Assembly: GCA_963721905.1 (NCBI GenBank)
Contig: CAVRMF010000008.1
Location: forward strand, 434,001 to 498,000
Direction of reading: 5' to 3'
DNA from: Roseiarcus sp963721905
GTDB taxonomy: Bacteria > Pseudomonadota > Alphaproteobacteria > Rhizobiales > Beijerinckiaceae
DNA length: 64,000 bases
The notes under the pieces were generated by a model that did no database searches, was not told the DNA's origin, and saw nothing but the letters and a program-made list of their open reading frames with translations. Made by a program: the position numbers and the translations under genes. Below are positions 1 through 8,090 of the stretch, piece by piece (position 1 is the stretch's first letter; every line of letters begins with the position of its first letter).

Positions 1-111
1 TTCGGGGACATCGGCTGCGCGCGATGCGGCGGAGGCGAAGTCGAAGAGGGTCCCGTAGGCGTCGAAGACGCAGGCGCGAACGCCTTCGAGACGGCGCCGC
101 GGCTCGGTCAT
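1..111 (-). CDS. Haloacid dehalogenase type II, N-terminal part only
   Basis: Reverse-strand reading from an ATG at 111 gives 37 residues that run off the window edge. They contain ACVFDAYGTLFDFASAA, the HAD motif I with the nucleophilic aspartate (DAYGTL is typical of 2-haloacid dehalogenases, type II). Members hydrolyse 2-haloalkanoic acids or related substrates in the cytoplasm through an aspartyl-enzyme intermediate. The rest of the protein lies outside the window, so the cap domain and substrate class cannot be judged. The family call is firm from motif I; the exact substrate is not. Confidence 0.75.
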   Translation of the reverse strand, partial: MTEPRRRLEGVRACVFDAYGTLFDFASAASRAADVPE

Positions 112-198
112 GAGCGCCTCACGACCGCTGCCGATTCGCGGGCGCGGGTTGAGCCGCGGCCAACTTTGGCGTGTGTCGCGTTTTGGTGGCTGAATGAT

Positions 199-288
199 TG
201 TAGCCGCGATCGCTGATCGCGGCCGACGCGGTCCGTAGGGCGTCCGATTGGACGACCGTCTGTCGTGGGGCTTTGGACCGCGTCTACA
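199..288. repeat. 90-bp interspersed palindromic element, family A copy 1
   Basis: A 90-bp element begins TGTAGCCGCG and ends with the related inverted end CGCGTCTACA. Inside it GACGCGGTCC and GGACCGCGTC form a further inverted pair, so the whole can fold into a long hairpin. A second 90-bp copy at 22529-22618 differs at roughly nine positions, and shorter relatives lie at 8041-8090 and 16136-16170. It encodes no transposase. It occupies most of the otherwise empty gap between the HAD gene and the membrane sensor gene (112-319). Confidence 0.8.
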
Positions 289-319
289 GTTTTCACGGCA
301 ATCTGGATCGAACACGGCA

Positions 320-2149
320 TTAGCGTTGCGCCGAAGCATGCGCGAGCCGCCCCTCCAGCGCCTCGATCCGCTTCTGAAGGGTCTCGCGATCGACGGAGGC
401 ATAGGCAATCTCTGCATCGCGGGCCAGTTTCGTCAAGAGTTCGCGCTCGTCGCTATTGAGGTCGGTTCCGATCACATGGCCGCCGTAGAGCACGACGGCG
501 AAGCAGCGCCGTGGATTGCTGACTGGCACGCCGAGAACGGGTCTCGCCAGATCGCTCGGAAAACCCGGGTCGGACGGATCGATGCCGCCAATTCCATCGA
601 GCGCGAAAGCGCCGCCGTGGACCCTGCCGGCGATCAGCCGGCCGGCGCCCGAGAGCGTGTCGGTGTTCGCCGCCTCCCATCCCTCGCTGACGCGCCGCCG
701 GAAGACGCCGCTCTCTTCGCGAAAGACCGCCGCCGAAGCGAGGCCGAGGGCATGCATCGGCTCCCCCGCCAGCAGGCGCTCGATTTCGGCGAGGCTGTCG
801 GCGCGCTGGATCGTCCGGCTGACAGCCTCGAGCTGCTGCTTGGCGTGGTGAAAGTTCCGGTCGAAGAGCCGGTCCACCAGCTCCGTCGCGTACTCGTGCA
901 GGCGCGAGATCGCGAAGATGAGAACTGAGGCGACCAGTACCCACGCCCATTCCGGCAGCTGCGTCAATTCGTTGATCGTGCCCATTTCTTCATGGATGAA
1001 GTAGGCCGGCACGCTGAGCAGCAGTCCCAGCGCAGTCGCGCGGCGGAGCGGGATCCAGACGCTGACCACCGTCGGCCGCCGCACCGCCTCCACCACGAAC
1101 AGGCACAAGATCCCGTTGATGAGATAGAAGAGGCCCGAGACGTCCTCAGAGATTGCATCGACGCCAAAGAGACCGTTGGGCAGCGAAGTTTCCTGGGTGA
1201 GCTCGGCGATGAGATAGGCCGGCAGGCCGATCAGGCAGCCCCAGATCACCCAGCGGATCCGCTGGTAGTCACGAGGGCTCAGGTCTTTGCGGCGTCCGAT
1301 CAGGATCGCGAGCGCGGCGACGCTGACAAGGAAGCCGAGCAGTATCGAGGCCCTCATCGCGAACTCGGTGGGGTAGCCGAATACGCTTCCGAGACTCGTG
1401 AGCGACACCAGGAGAAGGATGATGAAAATCGCCGGCAGCGCGCGCTCGATCCAGCGCCACCCGGCTTCCGTCTGATCGACCGGGACACGCAGCGCAAACA
1501 GGAGGAGCCCGGTATAGCCCGCAGCCTGCAATAGGCAGCTCATGGCTGCCTGTGTCAGCATCGCCTGCGGCCACTGCTGCCACCAGGCGTAGAACTGGAA
1601 CGACTGGCCGGGATTGAACCCCATCGCATACGCGAAAAAGCCCCAGGTCATGGCGCCCGGGCGCAGCCACACGAGGTATGCCGCGCCGAGCACCACGAGA
1701 ATCCCGCCCACCTGAGTGAGCAGCAGCACGAGGTCGACCGCGATGCTGAGCGGGCGCTGCTGCGCAATTAACGTCACCTGACGAGCCGGGCGATCGGGCG
1801 TCGGCTCTAAGAGCAGCGTCCCCTCGCGGCCCGGCATAACGTAGGTGTACCCGCCCCAGAGCGCGAGATTGGTGGCGCAGATCTCTGTGTCGATCGGGAT
1901 GCAGCGCATCGCCGCGATGTCGAGGCGATCGCCGGAGCGCAGGCCCGCCCGCCATGCGGGCGAATCCTCGTCGCCTTCGAACTGAGCGCGCACGTCGTAG
2001 ATGAGCCCGTCGGCGTTCGTCGCCAGGCCGAACCCGCCGAGCGGGCGCACGATCCGGATGAGATCGGGCGCGATCATCGTGAGCGCATAAAGCGTCAGCA
2101 GCGCCAGCAGGATGCGACCGCCGAGGCTGGCGCCCTTCCTATCGTTCAT
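320..2149 (-). CDS. Multi-pass membrane sensor with PDZ-like and GAF-like domains
   Basis: The 609-residue protein has an N-terminal membrane anchor (about residues 10-30) and a PDZ-like segment (about 40-130, with SPAWRAGLRSGDRL). About seven or eight hydrophobic helices follow between residues 135 and 430. A helical linker (HEYATELVDRLFDRNFHHAK) leads to a GAF-like region near 455-580, and a short coiled coil closes the protein. This is the build of a receptor, with an outside ligand domain, a membrane bundle and a cytoplasmic GAF, but no kinase, cyclase or phosphatase domain is attached. A partner encoded elsewhere would have to carry the signal. The ligand is unknown. It points away from the repeat at 199-288 and is not clearly in an operon. 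Confidence 0.7.
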   Translation of the reverse strand: MNDRKGASLGGRILLALLTLYALTMIAPDLIRIVRPLGGFGLATNADGLIYDVRAQFEGDEDSPAWRAGLRSGDRLDIAAMRCIPIDTEICATNLALWGGYTYVMPGREGTLLLEPTPDRPARQVTLIAQQRPLSIAVDLVLLLTQVGGILVVLGAAYLVWLRPGAMTWGFFAYAMGFNPGQSFQFYAWWQQWPQAMLTQAAMSCLLQAAGYTGLLLFALRVPVDQTEAGWRWIERALPAIFIILLLVSLTSLGSVFGYPTEFAMRASILLGFLVSVAALAILIGRRKDLSPRDYQRIRWVIWGCLIGLPAYLIAELTQETSLPNGLFGVDAISEDVSGLFYLINGILCLFVVEAVRRPTVVSVWIPLRRATALGLLLSVPAYFIHEEMGTINELTQLPEWAWVLVASVLIFAISRLHEYATELVDRLFDRNFHHAKQQLEAVSRTIQRADSLAEIERLLAGEPMHALGLASAAVFREESGVFRRRVSEGWEAANTDTLSGAGRLIAGRVHGGAFALDGIGGIDPSDPGFPSDLARPVLGVPVSNPRRCFAVVLYGGHVIGTDLNSDERELLTKLARDAEIAYASVDRETLQKRIEALEGRLAHASAQR

Positions 2150-2183
2150 CGGCCGATTTCACCTCCGCCACGAGAGCAGAATG

Positions 2184-2726
2184 CTAACCGCGGCGCAGGT
2201 CCTTGTACATGAGCCGGGTCGCGTCGTAGCGGTCCTCGAACGTGTCGCGGGCGTAGGAAGGAATCGCGCCGGCGAGGGTGTAACCGAGCGAGCGGTAGAG
2301 CGCCTCGGCGGCGTCGCCCGCCGTGTCGAGGGTCAGGAGCCAGCGGCCCGCCGCATGCGCGCGTCTTTCGATCTCCCCCATCAGCGCACGCGCTACCCCG
2401 GCCCGGCGAAACGGCGGGTCGACCAGAACCTTGGACACCTCGGCGTGATGGCGCTTGCTCGGCATCGAGTCGAGATCGAGCTGCGCCGTTCCGGCGATGT
2501 CGCCGTCGAGGCTCGCGGTAAGGACGAGCCGGCTCCCGGCGGCATGCGACGGCGCGACCCTGTCGCGCCAGAAGGCGCGCGCCTCACGAATTTCGAAGGG
2601 TAAGACGAAGCCGACGCTCGCGCCCTCGTGCACGCAGGCGTGCAGGATTTCGGCGAGGCGCCCGGTCGCTTCAGCGAAAGAGGTCGGGTCAAGCGGAGCG
2701 ACGACGATAGGGCGCGAGGCGGGCAT
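2184..2726 (-). CDS. GNAT family N-acetyltransferase
   Basis: A 180-residue single-domain GNAT protein that moves an acetyl group from acetyl-CoA to an amine. The acetyl-CoA pyrophosphate loop is visible as VLVDPPFRRAGVARALM (about residues 98-115), preceded by the beta-4 strand. The later segment with TLDTAGDAAEALYRSLGY is the usual C-terminal motif B. The length is normal for the family. The substrate cannot be inferred. It lies 34 bases upstream of the sensor gene on the same strand, so co-transcription is possible. Confidence 0.85.
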   Translation of the reverse strand: MPASRPIVVAPLDPTSFAEATGRLAEILHACVHEGASVGFVLPFEIREARAFWRDRVAPSHAAGSRLVLTASLDGDIAGTAQLDLDSMPSKRHHAEVSKVLVDPPFRRAGVARALMGEIERRAHAAGRWLLTLDTAGDAAEALYRSLGYTLAGAIPSYARDTFEDRYDATRLMYKDLRRG

Positions 2727-2735
2727 GATGCATTC

Positions 2736-3125
2736 TCACCATGCGCCTGCGGTCCGCGTCCAGGGCTCCAACGCCAGGCGCCAGACATTCAGGCGGTCGG
2801 CGACGGGGAGCGTCTCTCGCGTCACGGCGCAAAACAATTCCTTGTCGACGGGGTAGGTGTCGAGCCAGTCCGAATGGATCAGGAGGCCTTGAACGACGTT
2901 AATCAGCAGGCCGACGCCGGACGGGAGATCGGCGACAAGCGGCGCATGCTCGCCGGGATCGGTCATGTGGCCATGATCCGCCCATCGACCCGGATGGTCG
3001 GCAGTGTCCCAGTTTCCCGGACTGAACGTTTTTTCTTCAAGCTCGCCCGTGGCGATCTTGGCGACCATGACGGCTCGCAAATTCACGTCGACGGGGCGCT
3101 TCTCGCCTCTGGGACCACGGGGCAT
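2736..3125 (-). pseudogene. Chimeric ORF: small conserved protein start joined to a transglutaminase-like N-terminus
   Basis: The ATG at 3125 has an AGGA-type ribosome site. The first 30 or so residues (MPRGPRGEKRPVDVNLRAVM, then VAKIATGELEE) match the start of a short conserved alphaproteobacterial protein known from family memory. From about residue 45 the sequence switches to a part resembling the N-terminal region of transglutaminase-like proteins (TDPGEHAPLVADLP, GVGLLINVVQGLLIHSDWL). It ends at residue 129, before the catalytic Cys-His-Asp region of that family. A longer in-frame start at 3185 exists, but 3125 has the better ribosome site. I read it as the product of a deletion that fused two unrelated genes; function is unlikely. 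Confidence 0.5.
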
Positions 3126-3127
3126 CG

Positions 3128-3334
3128 CTAGATCCTGGGGAAGCCTGGAGGAGGAGAGGTAGCGGATCCATGCTGTCCACACCAAGGCGTCAACTGGTGT
3201 AGGTACCAGCTCTCAACCTGTTGTTTTTGGGTGTCTGACAGGAGATGAGCGATCCCAGAGATCGCCTCAATGGTGCCCTGAGCGTAGCCGCGTCTATAAG
3301 CTTTCTCTACTTCAACTCCGATCTCGTCTCTCAT
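3128..3334 (-). CDS. Small hypothetical protein
   Basis: A 68-residue ORF starting MRDEIGVEVEKAYRRGYAQG, with a GGAG ribosome site about nine bases before the ATG. An upstream in-frame start at 3406 would add 24 residues with no homology-like features. The charged N-terminal helix and the ending around VESWYLHQLTPW resemble small phage-like or mobile-element hypotheticals, but I cannot assign a family. It is immediately followed by the chimeric ORF at 2736-3125. Confidence 0.4.
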   Translation of the reverse strand: MRDEIGVEVEKAYRRGYAQGTIEAISGIAHLLSDTQKQQVESWYLHQLTPWCGQHGSATSPPPGFPRI

Positions 3335-3454
3335 CGAACGGCTCCCGCTCTCCGCCAACCATAGCACGGGACAGGAGGCCGGAGCGAGGAGCGTGAACCC
3401 CCTCAAAGTTCTAACTGAGACACGACCGATGGTCCGTCGAATATTTGGCGCGCG

Positions 3455-5416
3455 TCATCTGAGCCTCACCGGAACGATCTCGACCGTCAGCTGCACCTCG
3501 TCGCCGAGCCCATAATAGGAATAGGCGGGTCGCGAAACCTGCCTGAGGAACAGGAACAGATTGAGCCGCATGCGCTTGAAGACATTGCTCCTGCGCCGCG
3601 GAAGGAGGTTCTCCTGCATGACGTGCACGACCCACTGGCGCGGGTCGCTCGGCAAGTCGATCTCGTGATGTCGCGCCAGCTCCTCGAGAGTGCGCTCGAC
3701 ATTCGGCTCCTCGAGAAAGCCGAAGGAGAGTTCGACGCCGATCACGTTGCCCTTGTGGTCGTTCCGGTCGAATACGGTCACCCGGTAACGGCTGCCGTGG
3801 ATATAGGGCGTCTTCTTGTGCGCGACCTCGACGAAGACGAGGTTTCGCGGCAGCACGCCGCTGCGCTCGGCGATGAGGCGAATGAGCAACGGCGCGCGGT
3901 CGCGCAGCGAACGCAACGGGCGCGGCGACATGATGAGCGCGTTGCGTTCGAGGTACCGGCCGCTCGACCGGTGCAGCGAGACGACCTCGCTCATCGTCAT
4001 CGTCGCCTTGGCGTTCTGCGCGGCGTAGGTCGCCTTGCGGCCCCAGCGCCAGGTCGCCATCGCGGCGAAAGCGACGCTTCCGACCGCGATCGGCACAAAA
4101 CCACCCTCGAACAGCTTCAGCAAGCTCGCAGCGAAGAACGCCGCGTTGAGCGCCGTCAGCGGCCCCCAGACAAGCGCCGTCGCTGGTGCGCTCCAGCGCC
4201 ATTTACGCAGCGCGATCGGGATCATCGCGATCGAGGTGATCACCATCACCCCCGAGACCGCCAGCCCATAGGCCGCCGCCAGCGACGCTGCCGAGCCGAA
4301 CGTCCAGACGAGCGCCGCGCAGCCGATGAGCAGCGTCCAGTTAACGACCGGAATGTAGACTTGGCCCTCCTGCGCGTGATGGGTGTGTTCGATGTCGAGC
4401 CGTGGGAAGAGGCCGAGACGGATCGCCTGGGACACGAGCGAGAACGCGCCGGAAATGAGGGCCTGCGAGGCGATGACGGTTGCGGCGGTGGCGAGGACGA
4501 CCATCGGAGCCACGAGCCAATGCGGCGCGAGTGCAAAGAAGAGCTTGTCGTCGGTGATCGGGGCGCCGCCCATCCGGTACGCGCCCTGTCCGAGGTAGTT
4601 CAGCAAAAGAGCCGGATAGACGACGGCGAACCAGGAGAGACGGATCGGCAGCGCGCCGAAATGCCCGACGTCGGCGTACATCGCCTCGCCCCCGGTGACG
4701 ACCAGCATCAGCGCGCCGAGGATCAGGAGCGCTCCGAAGAGATGCGCGCGCCCGAGAAAGGCCAGCCCATGGGCCGGGTTGAAGGCGGAGAGAATTTCGG
4801 GGTGCGCTTCGATCTGGACGGCGCCCAGTGCGGCGATGCCCACGAACCAGACGAGAACGACCGGCCCGAACACGGCGCCGATGCCGGATGCGCCCTTGAA
4901 CTGGATGGCGAAGAGCGCAACAAGCAGCCCGAGCGTGATTGGGACCGCAAGGCCCGAGAAGCCGGGCGCGACGACCCCGAGGCCCTCGACCGCCGAGAGC
5001 ACGCTGATGGCGGGCGTGATCATGCCGTCGCCAATCAGGAGGCCTGCGCCCGCCATCAGCGCCCAGAGCAGTATGCGCGCGCGGCGGTCGGTGCGATCGT
5101 GCAGCAGGCCGTAGAGCGCGAACACACCGCCCTCGCCATCGTTCTGCGCGCGTAAGACCAACACGGCGTATTTGAGCGCGACGGTCAGCGTCAGCGTCCA
5201 GACAACGAGCGAAACGGCCCCGAGCGCGTTCTCGGGCTCGCGTGACGGGGCAACGCGAAAAATCTGGTCCATCGCATAGAGGGGCGACGTGCCGATGTCG
5301 CCATAAACGACGCCGAGGGCGCCGAGCGCCAGCGCCCCAACGCCGCCGCGCGGCGCGCGATCGCTGGCCTGCTGGGCGGCGTGGCGGTGAGGGGAGCGAT
5401 CGGCGATGAGCGACAT
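3455..5416 (-). CDS. kup: Low-affinity potassium uptake protein Kup
   Basis: A 653-residue K+/H+ symporter of the KUP/HAK family in the inner membrane. The diagnostic N-terminal stretch LGVVYGDIGTSPLYAMDQIF is present, followed by about twelve membrane helices (to about residue 450) and a cytoplasmic C-terminal domain of about 190 residues. The length is normal. The start at 5416 (MSLIADRSPHR) is chosen because the family begins shortly before the GDIGTS motif; an upstream in-frame codon at 5476 would add 20 atypical residues. There is no strong ribosome site at either start. The gene stands alone, with a palindromic repeat behind its promoter. Confidence 0.93.
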   Translation of the reverse strand: MSLIADRSPHRHAAQQASDRAPRGGVGALALGALGVVYGDIGTSPLYAMDQIFRVAPSREPENALGAVSLVVWTLTLTVALKYAVLVLRAQNDGEGGVFALYGLLHDRTDRRARILLWALMAGAGLLIGDGMITPAISVLSAVEGLGVVAPGFSGLAVPITLGLLVALFAIQFKGASGIGAVFGPVVLVWFVGIAALGAVQIEAHPEILSAFNPAHGLAFLGRAHLFGALLILGALMLVVTGGEAMYADVGHFGALPIRLSWFAVVYPALLLNYLGQGAYRMGGAPITDDKLFFALAPHWLVAPMVVLATAATVIASQALISGAFSLVSQAIRLGLFPRLDIEHTHHAQEGQVYIPVVNWTLLIGCAALVWTFGSAASLAAAYGLAVSGVMVITSIAMIPIALRKWRWSAPATALVWGPLTALNAAFFAASLLKLFEGGFVPIAVGSVAFAAMATWRWGRKATYAAQNAKATMTMSEVVSLHRSSGRYLERNALIMSPRPLRSLRDRAPLLIRLIAERSGVLPRNLVFVEVAHKKTPYIHGSRYRVTVFDRNDHKGNVIGVELSFGFLEEPNVERTLEELARHHEIDLPSDPRQWVVHVMQENLLPRRRSNVFKRMRLNLFLFLRQVSRPAYSYYGLGDEVQLTVEIVPVRLR

Positions 5417-5496
5417 GGCACGGAGTGTATTTTCGCGATCCTGCAATGGGAATGCGCGGGGGGCAACGCGACACATGCGCCCAGGTCAGACCTTCC

Positions 5497-5602
5497 TGCC
5501 CCTTCGTGTCCTTTATGGTGAAAGGATCGACCTCAAAGGACACGAAGGGGCACAAAGACAGGGGCGCGAGCGCGTGGATAGGCTTGCGGCGCGGGCGCCG
5601 GG
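5497..5602. repeat. Palindromic repeat (family B) with a 40-bp extension repeated at 6289-6332
   Basis: TGCCCCTTCGTGTCCTTTA (from 5497) and AAAGGACACGAAGGGGCA (to 5552) form an inverted pair around a short loop; a relative lies at 9845-9892. The adjoining 5562-5602 (GTGGATAGGCTTGCGGCGCG and flanks) recurs almost exactly, in inverted orientation, at about 6289-6332 just before frmA. The two extension copies therefore bracket the small membrane protein gene as a 40-bp inverted repeat about 690 bp apart. Confidence 0.75.
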
Positions 5603-5699
5603 CACGCTCCTTGACCTGAAGCTATCTCCCTACGCCGCCGGACTTGCGCCGGAGAACGCGTTGGTATATCCGCGGGCGCTTCCCAAATGGAGAAAGCCT

Positions 5700-5945
5700 T
5701 TGGCCGAGGCCGTGCCACTCAAGCCGATCAACTGGACCAACGCGGCGACGCTGATCAGCGTCGCCATTCTGGTCGGCACCGAGCTTATCGGCGCCGGCGC
5801 CGCCGCCGGCTGGGCGATCGGCGGCCTCTTCCAGCTCGGCGAGACGATCACCCACGCGCTCGAGGGCGTCCTCATCCTAGCGGCCTTGACCGGGCTCTAT
5901 TACTTTCTGCGCGCCGCGCTCGCGCATGAGCCGATCCGGGGGTAG
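5700..5945 (+). CDS. Small two-helix membrane protein
   Basis: An 81-residue protein read from TTG at 5700, supported by a GGAGAAA ribosome site seven bases upstream (5689-5695). Longer in-frame ATG starts exist at 5406 and nearby, but they would translate through the palindromic repeat. Two hydrophobic helices are visible, TLISVAILVGTELIGAGAAA and LEGVLILAALTGLYYFL, separated by a polar turn, with a short basic tail. I do not recognise a family. It lies upstream of frmA on the same strand. Confidence 0.6.
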   Translation: MAEAVPLKPINWTNAATLISVAILVGTELIGAGAAAGWAIGGLFQLGETITHALEGVLILAALTGLYYFLRAALAHEPIRG

Positions 5946-6224
5946 CGGACAAAATCTGGCGCCTGATCCTCAAGCCTAATACGCGGCCGGAGAGCGGCCA
6001 CGTCGTTGGGAACCAAGCGTTTGATCCTACCCATGCGGTGACTGCCCGGCGGCCGCGAGCGCTCAGCGCCACATTCGGTCTTGTCCCAGCCGTGACTTGG
6101 GCGAGCCTCATGGGTCATCAAGCTGTCATCCGGCGAATGTCGGCAAAGGCGGCGCCCGAAAGGCTGCGACGCTCGGCGCCAGTCGGGACTGGGTCAAGCG
6201 CGCCAGCGCGTTCGATACGCTCTT
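5946..6224. other. Gene-poor stretch upstream of frmA
   Basis: No convincing gene is visible on either strand. Open frames here are short and have no recognisable motifs. No clear promoter, operator or terminator stands out. Confidence 0.4.
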
Positions 6225-7415
6225 TTGCTCGGGGAGGCCGCCCGGCGGCAATGGCGACCTCGGCCTTCGTCTTCATCCCTCGGCCCTGGCGCCCGCGCCG
6301 CAAGCCTATCCACCCGCTCGCGCCCCTCGCTCGAGATCAGTGAAGTCGATCTGGACGGGCGTCGCAACGGCGAAGTCCTCGTCGAGATCAAGGCGACCGG
6401 CATCTGTCATACTGACGAGTTCACGCTATCGGGCGCCGATCCGGAGGGGCTCTTTCCCGCCATTCTCGGTCATGAGGGCGCGGGCGTGGTGATCGACGTC
6501 GGCGCCGGCGTGACTAGCGTCAAGAAGGGCGATCACGTCATTCCGCTTTACACGCCCGAATGCCGCCAGTGCCCGTCCTGCCTCTCGCGCAAGACCAATC
6601 TCTGCACCGCGATCCGCGCCACCCAAGGGCAGGGCGTAATGCCGGACGGGACCTCGCGGTTCTCCCGCGGAGGCGACAAGATCTTCCACTATATGGGCTG
6701 TTCGACCTTCTCGAACTTCACCGTCCTGCCCGAGATCGCGGTCGCGAAAGTCGATCCCGCCGCGCCGTTCGACAAGATCTGCTACATCGGCTGTGGCGTC
6801 ACGACGGGCGTCGGCGCCGTCCTCAATACGGCGAAGGTCGAGGCGGGCGCAACGGCGATCGTGTTCGGCCTCGGGGGCATCGGACTCAATGTCATCCAGG
6901 GCCTGAGGCTCGCCGGCGCCGACATGATCATCGGCGTCGACGTCAACGACGACAAGAAGGCCTGGGGCGAGCGCTTCGGCATGACGCATTTCGTCAATCC
7001 GAGGGAAGCCGGCAAGGACCTCGTGCCCCATCTCGTCAACATGACCAAGCGCGGCGCCGACCAGATCGGCGGCGCCGACTACACGTTCGACTGCACCGGC
7101 AACGTCGCGGTCATGCGCCAGGCGCTGGAGGCCTGCCATCGCGGCTGGGGCCAGTCGATCATCATCGGCGTCGCCGGCGCAGGCCAGGAAATCTCGACCC
7201 GTCCGTTCCAACTCGTCACCGGTCGTGTCTGGAAGGGCACCGCCTTCGGCGGCGCGCGCGGCCGCACCGACGTGCCGAAGATCGTCGACTGGTACATGGC
7301 GGGAAAGATCGAGATCGACCCGATGATCACCCACACGCTGAAGCTCGAGGAGATCAACAAGGGGTTCGAGCTGATGCACGAAGGAAAGTCGATTAGAAGC
7401 GTCGTCGTATATTGA
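6225..7415 (+). CDS. frmA: S-(hydroxymethyl)glutathione dehydrogenase / class III alcohol dehydrogenase with a rearranged start
   Basis: The zinc- and NAD-dependent enzyme oxidises S-hydroxymethylglutathione, the spontaneous formaldehyde-glutathione adduct, to S-formylglutathione. From residue 36 on the match to class III ADH is complete: catalytic-zinc motif ATGICHTDEFTLSG, GHEGAGVV, structural-zinc cysteines in ECRQCPSCLSRKTNLC, and the Rossmann loop FGLGGIGLNVIQG. The first 35 residues read from TTG 6225 are unlike any ADH. The expected start (MKTKAEVAIAAGRP) lies on the opposite strand at 6276-6235; see the 95-bp inverted segment. With that segment turned back the protein would be 375 residues, a normal class III length. 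gfa follows directly. As written, the gene lacks a sound start. Confidence 0.85.
   Translation: MLGEAARRQWRPRPSSSSLGPGARAASLSTRSRPSLEISEVDLDGRRNGEVLVEIKATGICHTDEFTLSGADPEGLFPAILGHEGAGVVIDVGAGVTSVKKGDHVIPLYTPECRQCPSCLSRKTNLCTAIRATQGQGVMPDGTSRFSRGGDKIFHYMGCSTFSNFTVLPEIAVAKVDPAAPFDKICYIGCGVTTGVGAVLNTAKVEAGATAIVFGLGGIGLNVIQGLRLAGADMIIGVDVNDDKKAWGERFGMTHFVNPREAGKDLVPHLVNMTKRGADQIGGADYTFDCTGNVAVMRQALEACHRGWGQSIIIGVAGAGQEISTRPFQLVTGRVWKGTAFGGARGRTDVPKIVDWYMAGKIEIDPMITHTLKLEEINKGFELMHEGKSIRSVVVY
6235..6329. other. 95-bp inverted segment carrying the original frmA start
   Basis: On the minus strand an ATG at 6276 encodes MKTKAEVAIAAGRP, ending at 6235. Turning 6235-6329 around would place these 14 codons exactly in frame before LEISEVDLDG at 6330, giving a standard class III ADH N-terminus. 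Short G/C-rich sequences (CTCGGGGA and CGAGGGG) lie at the ends, but no long inverted repeat does. The segment also contains the second copy of the 40-bp extension repeat. Confidence 0.75.
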
Positions 7416-8014
7416 TTAGAACACGAGGAGGAGGAAACGATGCCAGAAGCGGAAAACTTCATCCCGCCATTGATGCAGGCGTGAAGCCGACGGACCCGAA
7501 CTTCGCCGGCGGAACATTGGTCTGCCTCTGCGCGACGAGGCCGGTCAAAGTTCGAATCGAGGGCCAGGTCGCTCACAATCACGCTTGCGGATGCACGAAA
7601 TGCTGGAAGCCGGCGGGCGCCGTGTTCTCGGTGGTCGCGGTTGCGCCGCACGACAAGGTGACGGTCGTCGAGAACGGCGACAAGCTGAAGGTCGTCGATC
7701 CAAGCGCGCTCATACAACGCCATGCCTGCGTCGAGTGCGGCGTTCACATGTACGGACCGGTCGAGCGCGACCACCCGTTCAAAGGGCTGGACTTCGTCCA
7801 CCCCGAGCGTTTTCAGGAGTCCGGCTGGGCGGCGCCGGGCTTTGCAGCTTTCGTGTCTTCAGCGATCGAATCGGGCGTCGACCCGGGCCGGATGGACGGG
7901 ATTCGCGCGCGCTTCCGAGAGTTGAAGCTCGAGCCTTACGATTGCTTGTCGCCTGGGCTGATGGACTATATTGCGACCTGGACCGCACAGCGATCGGGCG
8001 CCCTGAAGGCCTGA
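7412..8014 (+). CDS. gfa: S-(hydroxymethyl)glutathione synthase (Gfa), start disturbed
   Basis: Glutathione-dependent formaldehyde-activating enzyme (CENP-V/GFA fold), thought to speed formation of S-hydroxymethylglutathione for frmA. Zinc-binding cysteines appear in LVCLCA, HACGCTKCWKP and HACVECGVHMYG; the C-terminus with YDCLSPGLMDYIAT is full length. The natural start appears to be the ATG at 7440, behind a strong GAGGAGGAGGAA ribosome site, but it is out of frame. One extra A in the run near 7453-7456 would give MPEAEKLHPAID, in register with the family. As written, translation would need a TTG at 7412 overlapping the frmA stop. Confidence 0.85.
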   Translation: MIRTRGGGNDARSGKLHPAIDAGVKPTDPNFAGGTLVCLCATRPVKVRIEGQVAHNHACGCTKCWKPAGAVFSVVAVAPHDKVTVVENGDKLKVVDPSALIQRHACVECGVHMYGPVERDHPFKGLDFVHPERFQESGWAAPGFAAFVSSAIESGVDPGRMDGIRARFRELKLEPYDCLSPGLMDYIATWTAQRSGALKA

Positions 8015-8040
8015 TTTTTTCAGCGCATTAGCGGGCGGCC

Positions 8041-8090
8041 TGTAGCCGCGGTCGATGACCGCGGCGCCGCGCTCGGCGAGCGCGGCTACA
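8041..8090. repeat. 50-bp palindromic element, family A short form
   Basis: A 50-bp element with perfect 10-bp inverted ends (TGTAGCCGCG and CGCGGCTACA) and internal inverted repeats. It lies between the convergent gfa and hydrolase genes, and its right end supplies the TAG stop codon of the hydrolase gene at 8086-8088. Confidence 0.8.

Noticed and set aside
3623..5155. 510-codon plus-strand frame opposite kup
   Set aside because: Composition is extreme (Arg/Glu/Asp-rich) and it mirrors the codons of kup; no domain or ribosome site.
5563..6332. The 40-bp inverted repeats as the cause of the frmA inversion
   Set aside because: Recombination between them would flip about 690 bp and would not rejoin the frmA start to its body; only a flip of 6235-6329 does.
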